Assembly: GCA_037013495.1 (NCBI GenBank)
Contig: CM072810.1
Span: 85,296,449-85,360,448, forward strand
Direction of reading: 5' to 3'
Source of the DNA: Hippophae tibetana
Taxonomy: Eukaryota; Streptophyta; Magnoliopsida; Rosales; Elaeagnaceae
DNA length: 64,000 nucleotides
In this document: in pieces, positions 37,209 through 48,875 of the stretch
Layout: each line of letters begins with the position of its first letter
Numbering within the stretch: the stretch's first letter is position 1
Position numbers and translations under genes: made by a program
Notes under the pieces: generated by a model
The model's database searches: none
The model's input: the letters and a program-made list of their open reading frames with translations, nothing else
Told to the model about the DNA's origin: nothing

Positions 37209-38968
37209 TGATGTGCGAAAATCGATATCGTCGATTCTTGCCAATGCTTTGGTTTTAATATTTATAAAAATCTCGGAGGTGCACGAATCATTTCGTAGAA
37301 AATGATAAGTATACTCCCAAGGTCGATATAAGGAAGGAATGTATGTGGTTTCTAATTTATTATTCAAACTTTTAAAAACGAAATTAAATCCTAAACATCC
37401 TGTCACGATATTTTGGATTTTGTGTTTTTTAATCTACATACATAAAAATAAACATAGATTCAATAAACATTTATGCAAATTTTATCATTTATAATGGCGG
37501 AGTATTTATGGATATAATAACTAAGTTAATTATGCTTGCTCATATTATCTAGGTTATTAAAGATATGAATTAATATTTATTAATTCTCACTTTTTTGTAT
37601 GAATACCACCTTTGGTGGGGTTAGATATTCTTTGTTAACTAAACAAATCAATTAACACCTATAAGTGCGGTTGATAACTAATATGCTTAATTAAATTAAT
37701 TCCTTTTTCTAAGAGATTGAAAATGAACCATTTAAATGCCACCTTTGGTGGGGTTAGGCAGTTTAAACTTTATTCAAGGTGTCCAAATTAAACCTAAGAA
37801 TTTAGTTATCCGAGTACTAACTTTCAAGTTTTAAAACCACTACCGAAAACATGTTGTCAATACATTTTCAGATAATAATTCTTATAAAAAATTTTGAAAT
37901 AGAGCTTCACTGTAACTACCGGGCGATTGTACCATAAAATAAAAGAACACTACTCTAAATCAGACCGGATAACTAAACCTTAAAATCTAATTTTCAGGTT
38001 TAAGTTTGTAATGAAAAATAATATATTTCTCTCTAACATTCTTAATATAAAATCTTGAATAAAAACAAAATCAATTCATTTTAGAGATTTTTACCTATTT
38101 AATATTTCGCAAGCATAACAACGTTATTATTACATCATGTTTATTAATAGCCAGCACAGTTAAATTTAATCACATACAAATTAAATATAACATGTAAGAA
38201 TAAAGCATAAAAATAACTGTAAAGAACATAAAATCCTTACAGAACTTCGACGCTATTCCCGTTGCTGGAAAACCTACAAGCAGAATTTGCACTCCCATTT
38301 ATTGAATAAAAAAACTAATAAATTACAAAATCATAACTAGTTCTTCCAAAAAAGGGAAGAACTCTAAAACTAAGAGAAATTAACTAACAAAAGCTAAAAA
38401 CTAAGAAAAACTAAAAATCTAAGAAAAGAGAGAAAGAAAGAAGAGAGGTGTGTGTTTTGAAGGTGTTGAAGGTGTGTATTGAAGTGAAGGGAATGGGGGT
38501 ATTTATAGGTGAGGATGGAGAGAAAAAATGAGTAAAAAAAAATGTAAAAACGCGTAATGGAATTGCTGAGGTCATTGATGACGTCAGCATGACGTCATGG
38601 GGCGGCCTCACGTGAAAAATGGGGCGAAAAGGCGTCGGCGCGCGCGGATCTGGGAAAGGCACGCGCGGTTGGGCGCGACTGGGCGCGATTTTCTCATTTT
38701 TGACCCATTTTGTCCAATTTTTCCATATTTGTTGACATTTCCCCATTTATTTATTAATATATTTGTGATGTATTGCTTTAAGTATTCCTCTTTGAGTCTT
38801 TAAGTTGCGTTTTTAAGCCAAAATACCTGAAAAACAATAAAAATACCCGTGATTCCGAAAAGACAAATTTATATAAATATATGATAAAACATATAAATAT
38901 ATATATATTTTTAATCAATTAATGTGCATAAAATCATGGTTATTTTAGTATTTTTTGAGCACTAATCA
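37209..38968 (-). repeat. 5' LTR of the gypsy-type element
   Basis: The partner of the left LTR. Both carry the TGATGT/GAGCGAAAA end, the GGTGGGGTTAG repeat pair and the GC-rich block. Small differences, such as AAAGGACAAA-type indels and loss of about 25 bp in the GCGCGC block, show independent decay since insertion. Confidence 0.95.
38500..38614 (-). promoter_or_regulatory. LTR promoter copy: TATA, paired TGACGTCA, G-box
   Basis: The same arrangement is kept in the 5' LTR, the copy that would drive transcription: CACGTG 38609-38614, TGACGTCA 38590-38597 and 38579-38586, and TATA (CTATAAATA) 38500-38508, minus strand. Confidence 0.65.
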
Positions 38969-40130
38969 ATGGTCTATAATGGTCAAAAACTGAAAATATG
39001 CAACAACTAGCTTGAAGTAAGAAAAGATATTATTAGATTTAGTGAAATAACTCGCAAAGTTTTTACTAATAGAATAAAAACTGAAGGTAGTTATGTCAAT
39101 TATAAAGTAACAAAACTAATAATTAAAGAAGATATATTTAAATATTACTTTACAACATTATAATAACAACCATGGCCACCAGGGCTAGGAAATATAATAC
39201 GACTATCAATACTATTAAGGGAAATGCCTCTCATAGAGACAATAAAAATAATACAACTATCAGTGCTATTTATGAAAACATCTCAATGAATACATTGATA
39301 ATTGAAGATAAAAAGACCAATACATGAATTTAAGTAAACCATAATGGTTGAGTATTTATAACTTAACTAGAAAATCTAGACAAGAACATATCAATGATAT
39401 TAAATTTTACACCACAAAAAAGAATTCATTGCACGTAATAAAGTTAATATTCTTGAAAGAGTTGATCCATTTTTTGTTTATAAAGTTATCTATATGGTTT
39501 AATTGAGAACTTATATCGAGAAATTAATTTAAGTGAATTAAATTATTTTTCTAAAAATTTCAAAAAGGTTATCAAGAACTTCAGGAAAAAGATAAGAGTA
39601 GGTGACGAGCATATCTATCTCAGATTCATCAATTCACTTATAGAATAGAATGAAGAAGGTTGTGTTAGTTCTTAATATTTTATTAAATTAGGGATTTTCA
39701 ACACTAATAGAAAAGTTCAAAAAATAAGAGCGTTCCAAAAATAAGAGCTTTTCTAAAAAAAGAATTCAATATAGATAAGCTTTGTATACTAAGAGGACAA
39801 ATATTAGGTCGAATTTATCATGAATTTATGAAAATTAATAATTTTTCTGAAATCAAGTTAAATTATTCGACTAGTAAAGTTATAATAATTTTCTATAACA
39901 ATATGACACTTACTGAAAAAGTTGGTAAGAAAATCAACACGTTTAAGGCAAATTTTAATAATAATAACCTAAAAATTTGTCAATAAACAAGAAATATGTT
40001 TTGTTTTTATGCCAGAAAAATTACTAAAGATCAAAAATGCATTTTTCACTTAGAGATCGAGAAAATAAAGATGTATTATCGTTTACGTTATCAAAAGAAT
40101 TGTCGATAGAAAACGACAAAGAAGAATAAA
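38969..40130 (+). pseudogene. Endogenous caulimovirid, right part: transactivator-like gene remainder
   Basis: It continues the viral sequence from 31950 after the second ATGGT. Plus-strand frames give VYNGQKLKICNN at the junction, then RKVFTNRIKTEGSYVNYKV near 39050 and, later, LCILRGQILGRIYHEFMKIN near 39780 and FCFYARKITKDQKCIFHLE near 40000. These resemble the central and C-terminal parts of caulimovirid transactivators in order and character, though weakly. It is full of stops and frameshifts. The right limit is approximate, and the viral intergenic/promoter region is not identified. Confidence 0.6.
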
Positions 40131-43100
40131 GATGTAAAACCACATCTTTAGTCCATAAATTATGCTAAAGAAATGAAAGACTTAAATTCTAAAGCCAAAA
40201 GTATAAAGTTAGGTGAATTATTAAATTATGGATAAAATTGTAATTTCTTACTATTCTAAATAGAGATTCTTTGTGTTATAAAATAAAAATTTATTTTCAT
40301 TAGTGAGACACAACTTCGGTAATAACATCTCTACTCTAAAAATTATTCGTTTAACAATTATATATCTAGAAATTATGAATAGCTAAGAATTTCTCGAAGA
40401 TTCTTAATTGGTTTTTAAAATTGTAATAATTAGTAATATCATAAATAAAATAGAGTGTAATTTTTTTTTAATAAGTTGATTTAGACATTATATTATGTAC
40501 GGACGTAAAGAATGCACCATTAATAGAAATGTGTTAAGGTTTTAGCAAAGTTAACCATATCTTGTATAACAATTGAAAAAATTGAAGAAAAATAATGGAA
40601 GAGAAGATCATATTGAGCCTTTAAATTCATATACAATAATTATAATTTTAAGTTAATTAAATTTTTTAAATAATTAAATATTTATTTATAATATTTATAA
40701 AATTGATAAATAAATAAAAATATAAAGAAACTACCTACAAATATGTATGAATATAAATATAAGAAAATTATAAAAATAAAAACTATGTTTTGATTTTAAA
40801 GATTTACTTTTAAATAATAATGTGTATAAATAATAATAAACTTCACAATTTGATATCAAAAATATAAAAAATAATATCAATAATTATTTAAAAATATTAA
40901 TAATATTAATTATAAATCTTAAAAATATTAAAATTACTTTTAAAAACTTCAAAAAAATTACTGATATTTTAGAATATTAGTAATAAATTTCCCATTTCGA
41001 TCACCGTTGAAGTTTTATTTGGTTCTAAGAAAAGACCAGCAAATTTGGCTGCTAGTGTATACCTAGGTGGGTATTAAATGATCTTATAAACAAGTTGGTG
41101 TTGACTTGTTCCTACAGGAGTCCTTACAAAAAAATGTAGTGGTAGAAATGATATGTCGGTCGGTCTGCCACTTACAGAACTATCTGTGACTAAGAGCACA
41201 TACAAAAAGAATACGGCAATTGATATTTTTACAGTAAAAGCACCAACGTTAGGCTAATTAAATATTTGATTTTATAATTTAATAGTTTAAAAATTTTAAA
41301 ATTAAAAATATTATTCAAATAATAATAAAACATGTACATTGTTTTTTATTATTATTTTCTTAGGGCAAAACAGAGAGTTCTCATCTCAGAATATATAGAT
41401 AGGATTATTTCAAATATTTTGTTATATTATTATATTTTAATGGTTAAAATTAAAAATAATAATTTTTTTCTCTCTCATATTTGTTACATTTATAAATCAT
41501 AATGTTGAGATTTATATAAGAGTGCAAAGAGAAAATTAATTTTTAAATTTTAAATATAAGTGTGTAATAAATTATATAATATACTATAAATAATTTTTTT
41601 TTATCTTTTATCTCCCTCGTAAGTCTCAGTGTTAGAGATATAAAAGTGTAGAAATTAGATATGATTTTGAGGCAATTCATATATATAATATATACACAAC
41701 CTTGTGGTAGTTGATTTTATACTTTGGCATGGATAATTTTGCCTTTTTATATTTTACTTTTTGTTAGATTTCCATATACATAAATAAATATAAAAATACT
41801 TTAAGAATAAATATATCATACTGTTATAAAAATAATTATATATGATAATTTTATCGTATATTTTTTGAATATTATTATTTTTATATAATTATTTTAATCC
41901 CATAAAATTTATTATACTTTTAATTGGTTGACAATCATGTAAAATTTTATAAAATATCTAAAGAATATACCGAATCTATCCATATAATTATGAATGAATT
42001 ATATTTGTATTGTACTCATCATTTTTGTATCAATAATAGCTAAAAATATAGTTGAATTTGTCATTTGAAATAGTAGTTCAAATTTTATTTTATTTTTAGT
42101 TTTTGTTGATTTTTTTTATATATCAATAAATATCAAAATATTCATATAATAAATATATTATACTCTTATAAATAGTAATATTTGGTAGTTTTATTGTATA
42201 TTATCTTTAAATTATCACTCTTGGGTAATTATATTAATCTCATAAAAGTTGTACACTTCTAATTGAGTGATAATTCACACGATTTATTTTTATATTTTAA
42301 TAAGTGAATTTGATATGATCAATTCATTTATGAATGAATCATATTTGTGCTGAATGCATTATTTTTCTTGTTAATAAAAACTAAAAAAATAATAAACTAT
42401 ATTTGTATAAAACTCATAATTTTTATTTGAAATCATGTCATACCAACTAAAAAATAGTTTATTAATATACATTACACAATACAAGATGAAAATAAGTGAC
42501 TAATATAATATTAACTAATTTGTATAGATAAATTATTAATTGCGTCAAATAATAATCTAAATTCACTCATTTATTATATATCATACAAAACTTTTTGATA
42601 GAAATGAAACTATTTATGTTCAATAATTTAAATTTATGTGATTATTTTATTATTATTATTATTATTATTTTTTATATATGAATGTGTATTTTTTGTTAAT
42701 TAAAAACAAAGTGATATTTTATTAAGTTAAATTTAATATGTCTAATATTTATTAATAATTATATTAAGAAATATTAATCATAAAAATTTATATTAATATC
42801 AAAAAATCAATAAGTTGAAACAAAATAAATAATAGTTATATTACTTATTTATTGTTATTAATAAACTTAGTTTTCCTTTTTCTTTCTTTTTATCTTTTTC
42901 ACATTAAATTTAAATTCTTCCCTCTTAACTAAATCTTTGATTTCTAAATCATATCTTTAATTTCTTTTCTTTATACTATTCATCAATATGATTTTCTCTC
43001 ACATTTATAACTAATAAGTGATAAATTATACATATTTTTAGTTATCAATTAATTTATTTTTACACATATTTTATTATTATAATAAATTAAAATTATTTAT

Positions 43101-44722
43101 TGAAAAATATAAATTTTCTAAATCTTTTGAAATTTTTCTGAATTTGTTTGAATTAGGTAGATTAACTTAATAAGGCTCGTAAATGTGCTTAATTAAAAAG
43201 AAAAGTCCAATCAACGCCGACATAACTCATGTGACACATGTCATCCATATAGTGCACCATGTGGCACTAAGTCGTTTGCATGCTCAACTAAGTGCATATC
43301 GTTGTAAAGAATCGCCCAAAGCGTGCGTGTAGCGCACTGCTAAATCCAATTTAGTCATGTCGGGCACGTGTTTCTCACTATAATCTTGTAGGCATGGGTT
43401 TTCAATCCGTCGGCGTTTTCTCTTTTTAATTAAGACACGTAACATGTCCATTTTATATCATCCAACGATTCAGATTTAATCTGAGTTCAAAAATTTGACT
43501 TTTTTTTTTATATAAATATCTAAACAACACTCCATTAAACATAATTAGCAGCAAAAACTTGGGAAAATTGAGAAAAAAAATTATTTTGGAATATTCTTGA
43601 TGGATTTTAAAAGAGTGATTTAAGAATAAAATTAAGATTGGTGTATCTTTTTTATTTAGAATTTAAATAAATTGCCTTTATTTAAAAAAAAAAAAAAGTG
43701 ATGAGAATACGTGAATTTAAAACATGATACAATTTATATGCTCTCGATTGATATTACTTTTTCGTTTATTTTTTTTTGTTAAATATTTTTTAAAATAAGA
43801 TGAAGAAATGTTCTCAATGGTGGGTATTACACACGCCTCCAAAAACTAATATACAAAATAGGTGGAGTTGTGGACCTGTTTTAATCTCGCATATTTTTTA
43901 TAAGATAATATATGAACCAAGCATGCCCGTTCCAAAAGTAATGTGAAATTCAATCCCCACAAATTAAAGGATATATATATTATATGATATGATATGATAT
44001 GGGATAAAGTAAGTGTCACTAAATCCTAAAATATTATAGCATTGACTATTGATGCATTATAATATCAAATACAGATTGTGTATATAATTTAATTTATATT
44101 AAAATAAATATTAATTTTATATAAAACATACATTATGAACATATATATTCATGCGAATTTATTTATGTAACAAAGATACATATATTATATGTCCAAATTA
44201 TTTATATCTTACATGTTATTTTATAATTGATTCGTTTTTATACAAATTAAAAATAATATAAATATTTAATTAAAAATAATAAAAATTAAGAAAAATTCAT
44301 ATAATATAAATAAATAAATAAACTTTTTACATTTGTCTATATCAATGGAGCGGGTCATGCATATAGCAGAACTTACTTTACTAAACGCATTATGTCACAC
44401 CCTTGTCCTTTCTTCAGACATATCATATCGAACAGCAATGTTTCGTTAACCAACTGTTTGGTTTGGAGCTTTTAGGACACGTTTTTCTCCCATTTATTCA
44501 TACCACTTCAAACATAAAAGCTGTAAGTGAGATAAATAAACAATTTTTTTTAAGTAATTTTATTTGTAATAAATTAGTGTTTGATAAATAATTCAAAAAA
44601 AATTAAATTAATTTTATTTGTAATAAATTATTGTAAAAAAATAATTAATCATAGATATTTATTAGTTAAAGTCATTAAAATAATAATTTTATTTTATTTA
44701 GAGAAAAAAATGAGAAATTAAT
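40131..44722. other. AT-rich intergenic sequence
   Basis: No gene recognised. It includes a (TTA)n run near 42645-42668, an ATGAT-type short array near 43983-44000, and the MITE-like element at 43188. The frame at 44403-44591 has no known domain. Confidence 0.6.
43188..43434. mobile_element. MITE-like element with terminal inverted repeats (about 250 bp)
   Basis: The left end CTTAATTAAAAAGAAAA...AACGCCGAC pairs with the right end GTCGGCGTTTTCTCTTTTTAATTAAG; the left arm has about 8 extra bases. Pairing continues weakly outward (GTAAATGTG against GTTACGTGT), so true ends may lie 10-12 bp further out. The interior is much less AT-rich than its surroundings and contains small palindromic words such as GTGCACCATGTGGCAC. 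No clear target-site duplication, so the superfamily is not assigned. Confidence 0.6.
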
Positions 44723-45322
44723 TGTGAAAAATCATGCCATTACATTGATATACTTTATATATTTGTAAAAACAACAAATATTAAAATGAGATTGATTACA
44801 TATGATTACACCCCTGCGATGAAATTGAATTCTACGTGAAGATGTGGAGTATCGACTAGAACTAGTATCTATGTAACATATTTTGTAACAACATTTTAAA
44901 GTAATTAACTACACACTGGTCTACTATAATTCTCATGTAAATCCTATACTTTTAACAACATCATCATATATACGTGCATCAGTTATATTAGATTTCATGC
45001 GTACCCACGTTGCATTGGTTGTGTAGTCATAAGCTGCACTGACTGACATACTAAGTACAACATATGCGAACATGTTTGTTATGACATTAATCATAACTCT
45101 AGGTACATCTTGTGATACACTTATACATGCATTACTCTTTTTCTTTTTATTAGAACATCATTAGCCTCTATGCTTGTACAAGACACTACATTAGCCAACA
45201 CTAGATTATTAATGCTCACTTGTTCAATTACCTTCTCATATATATTATCAACAACTATATGATCCTCCATGCCATGCACACAACCAACTTCATCAAATTG
45301 ACTTTCACTATTCATCCTAACA
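44723..45322 (-). repeat. 3' LTR of the 44.7-48.2 kb copia remnant
   Basis: The start TGTTAGGATGAATAG (minus, from 45322) follows a purine tract AATTTGAGGGGATG. The far end is tentative: ATTTTTCACA at 44723 gives a TG...CA LTR of 600 bp, but no second LTR is available to confirm it. Confidence 0.6.
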
Positions 45323-46850
45323 CATCCCCTCAAATTAAGTGGCATTAGCATGACACTTAATTTGCCTCGTAAAGGCACAAAAGAAACTACTAGCAAGGCC
45401 TTGGTTAACATGTTTGTTGGTTTTTCAACATAAGGAATGTGCTACACAACAATGTTCTTAGCATGAACCTTTTCTCTCACAAAATGAAAATCCAATTCAA
45501 CATGTTTCATTTAAGAATGTAGAATAGGATTGGTTGCAAGTCATAAAGTACTCAAATTATCATACCAAACCAAATATTCAATTTACGAAGCAAATCTTGA
45601 ATTCATACAATTTTAGAAGTTGCATTTGCAAGAGATCAATATTTAGTTTCAATGCTTGATCGTAACACTAAAGCTTGTTTCGTAGAGAACAAAAAATATG
45701 ATTTTCACCCAAGTAAACCACTATACTAAATGAGGATCGTTTGTCATCAGGACAAGACCCCTATTCAACACCTATAAATCCTTAAAGAAGAAGTTGAGAG
45801 GAAGGTTTGAGAAGTAATGCATGATAGATCATACCTTGTTGATATCGCAGAATGCATTTAACAACCAACCAGTATGGCTCTCAAGAAGTTGTCATAAATT
45901 GGAAAGCCTTATTCATTGCAAAAGAGAGATCAAACTTAGTGATGGTGATGTACTAAACAGTTCTAACAATGCTTCTATAGAGCGTGGGATTATGAAAAAT
46001 CTCACCTTCATTTACACTAAGTTTGTAGTTAGTAACCACAGGAGTGGAGATGGGTTTGCTATGCAAAGCAAAAGATCACCATAGCTAAGATGATTTACCT
46101 CAATGTGTAGAAAGTAACTCAGTAAACCCATATACTTCTAGGCAAAGTGTGTATGTAAAGTTGAAATAAGAATTTGAATGACCTCTTCATTGTTACTTGT
46201 GAGGATTATATTATCTACATATACCAAGAGATAAATGGCGAAGATGGAAGATGCTTGAAAGAATAAGGACAATTCAGAATTAGATCTTACAAAACCCATA
46301 GCATACAAAGCATTACTAAGATAATCAAATCAAGCCCATGGAACCTGTTTCAAGCCATAGATGGCCTTTTGTAATTTTCATACATAATTGGGGTACTGAG
46401 GGTGCTCAAACCCCTTGGGCTATTGCATATAAATTTCTTCTTGTAGTGTACCACTCAAAAATGCATTAAAATGTCCAATAAATGTAACTTCCAACCATTA
46501 GACAGAGCAAGAGTTAGAATTATGCGAATGGTGATTTATTTAACCACAAAATCAAAACTAGGTACCTATTTGTACCCTTGAGCTACTAACCGAGACTTCC
46601 TTTTCTCCAAAAGACTATAGGCAAGCTTCTTAACATGAAAGATCCATTTACTACCAATAATGGTTCTATTAAAAGGTGGATATACTAACACCCAAATGTT
46701 ACTTTTGATTAAATCATTAAATTTTGCCTTCATAGATTCAAACTAGACAGCATTAGATAAATCTTACTTAATTGATGAGATTTATGTCTCAGATAAGTCA
46801 GGAAAGACACTTATATATGCCTTTGGCTTAAACAAACCTTTCTTGGATCT
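45323..46850 (-). pseudogene. Copia RT and RNase H fragment
   Basis: RNase H motifs lie at about 45420-45520 (HVELDFHFVREKVHAKNI, EKPTNMLTKAL). RT motifs lie at 46200-46850, with catalytic YVDNIIL at 46201-46221 where YVDD is expected; GAT to AAT explains the change, and it would abolish activity. Further upstream, segments resembling the conserved RT start are seen in broken frames. Stops are frequent. Confidence 0.82.
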
Positions 46851-46852
46851 TA

Positions 46853-47778
46853 TACTACTACAAAAAGGGCATTAAAGTCGGTTAAAAACCGACTTTAAAC
46901 CAATTTAAAGTTGGTTCGCTGAAACGAATTTAAATGAAATGACTTAAAATTAAAAGTCGGTTCACGCGGTGAATCGACTTTTAATTTTTAATTTTTTTTT
47001 ACAAAATTTACTCATTTTCTATTATACTAAAATTAAAACCTATATTCGATCACTAAATAATAGTAGGAAAAAAAATCTGTTTAACAAATAGTTTGAATAA
47101 TACAAATAATTGAAAAATAAAATATTAATTAATAACAGAAAAATTACTATGGTTTTGTTCTATGTTATTCAAGATCATCATATTTTTCTCCTGATATTAT
47201 AATACAAACCTATATATATAATACAAAAAATTATACACATAAATAATAAAACATAATAACAGAAAAAATATAAATAATAAGTGCGTAGAATTAATAGAAA
47301 TACTTATATGTAGGTTTGTAAATGAAGAAAAAATGATATTTTGTAAGTGAAAAATGAGTATAAAAAATTTGAGTATTTTGCTCAAAAAAATAGGGGATCT
47401 AAAAGATTAGTTAGAGAGGAAGAAAACCTATTAACCGGCGTTGGAATTGGTGGTCGTAGGTGGCCGAAAAATGAGAAAGAGTGGAGGAGAAGTGAATGAG
47501 ATTTTGGATTTTTGAGGGTTATGCACCGCTTGGAATAGTTTTTGTCTAGGGAAGAAAGAAGAGAAAAGAATTTATACACATATGTAGCGTCGATTCTACG
47601 TGTCAACCGACGCTATCCACGTAGGACGTAGCATCGATTGACATGTCGAACCAACTCTACGCTATGTGGATAGCGTTGGTTCTACACCGAACTGACTTTA
47701 AATTCATTATAAGTCGGTTTTTTTTTTCTAAAATTGACTTTACATATCGACTTAAATACCCCTTTTGTTGTAGCAGTG
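46853..47778. mobile_element. Non-autonomous CACTA DNA transposon, copy D (926 bp)
   Basis: The left end TACTACTACAAAAAGGGC has the first C changed; the right end is CTTTTGTTGTAGCAGTG. Flanking triplets TTA and TGA match at two of three positions, so the duplication has probably mutated. Orientation as in copies A and B. It shares the left AAGTCGGTT palindromes, the AT-rich middle and right GCGTCG/CGACGC repeats, but has fewer of the latter. The recurring small frame is degraded (start near 47442, stop within 30 codons). Inserted inside a copia pol, so younger than it. Confidence 0.88.
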
Positions 47779-48230
47779 TGACCATTTGATGAGAATTGAT
47801 AGTAGATGACTTAACAATGGACTCAACTTGTGATGTAGAAGAGCGAGATTGAGATAAAGTAGTAGAGGGAACAATGGAACCATGATTGAAGGAATATGCT
47901 AAGATAGGTGATAAAGCTAAAGAAGACATAGGTGCAGAAATAATAGGTGAGGAAGTTGTAGGAGAGGAAGAATGAATGAATGTCAGATTCATCAAGAGGA
48001 ACATCCGTGATAATTTTATTAGACATTGGAGTTATTATAGGTAAAACTATTTTGATTTGCTAAAAACTAGTCGAAGAAGAAATATATTTAGAGAAAACAA
48101 GATTGGTATAGAAAGGAAACATATTCTTATGAAAGATAACATCTCGACTTATGTAAATTCTTTCATCATTGGAAAGGAATTTGTAGTCTTTATGTTTGGC
48201 CTTCTCCAGACCACATGTTTTTAAAGAAAC
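47779..48230 (-). pseudogene. Copia integrase-RT linker fragment
   Basis: The minus strand reads KHKDYKFLSNDERIYISRD then VIFHKNMFPF, the usual end of the copia integrase region, followed by a Ser/Pro/Thr-rich linker (frames at 47657-48026). It is continuous with the RT fragment on the other side of the CACTA copy. Confidence 0.8.
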
Positions 48231-48400
48231 TAATTAAATATATTATTATATTTATAAAAAAATTATTATAATTATAAATAATATATGGTATTTTTCAAGG
48301 ATATAATTATGTTGACTTAATTGTATTTATGATAAATTTTATTTCATTTATCTTATAATTAATATAAAATAAGGAGTTTGCATTTTCAAATGAAAATTAT

Positions 48401-48875
48401 TGTTAGAACCAAATAACCTTCGATGAAAACCATCACAAAAAAATAATCTAAGAACATTTATGTTATAACACCAAGAATCAAAGACAAATATACTGAAGCA
48501 TACCTAACTTCATAAACATTAATTAATTCTATAGTTGAGTGGTTAGTTTTCTAAATCTACACGTTTTTTCTTGAAAAACCCTATAATTTTCTATTTGCTC
48601 TCTTTGACATGTGATATTAGATAGGACTAGAATATAATACATGTGTGATCTAGGGATCATAACCATTATATATAGTTAATAATTATATCTCTATTTTAAC
48701 TCATAATTAAAATAGACATTAATCTTAGGTCTCTATACATTAAAAACTTATACTCTATTAGATATATATTACTTAAGTTTTAATATATCACTTTTAAATA
48801 GGTTTAACTTTATATAATAGTTTATAATATATAATTATTCACATATAAGATTAACATTGGATTAAGGATCCAACA
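48401..48875 (-). repeat. 3' LTR of the 48.4-51.5 kb copia remnant
   Basis: Starts TGTTGGATCCTTAATCC (minus, from 48875) directly after AAAATAAGAGAG and ends GGTTCTAACA at 48401, giving 475 bp with TG...CA ends. The TTGGATCC start is common in Tnt1-like elements. Confidence 0.8.

Larger units (their letters stand above)
31951..38968 (-). mobile_element. Ty3/gypsy-type LTR element without gag-pol, nested in viral DNA
   Basis: Two similar LTRs of 1.78 and 1.76 kb flank a 3.5-kb interior, with 5-bp duplication ATGGT at 31946-31950 and 38969-38973. On the minus strand LTRs begin TGATGAGTGCTC or TGATTAGTGCTC and end CTCATCA or CACATCA-like TG...CA. Next to the right (5') LTR is a TGGCGCCGTTACGGGG primer site of the Athila/Tat/Ogre kind; next to the left LTR is a G-rich purine tract. 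The interior has no gag or pol reading frame but keeps untranslated motifs of that group (GGGAGGCAACCCA, ACATTGAGGACAATGTAAG). This fits a large non-autonomous derivative. Confidence 0.9.
44723..48230 (-). mobile_element. Ty1/copia remnant with nested CACTA element
   Basis: The minus-strand order is integrase-RT linker (right), RT, RNase H, purine tract, 3' LTR (left). Everything upstream of the linker is missing, so the 5' end is truncated at about 48230. A CACTA element interrupts it just before the RT domain. Recognisable pieces include DERIYISRDVIFH in the linker, GLFKPKAYIS at the RT start, YVDN for the catalytic site and HVELDFHFVREKVHAKNI in RNase H. Many stops and shifts. Inactive. 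Confidence 0.85.

Noticed and set aside
37149..38803. Open frames within the right gypsy LTR and their partners at 31942-33331
   Set aside because: They sit in LTR DNA on both strands and change between the two LTR copies; no domain.
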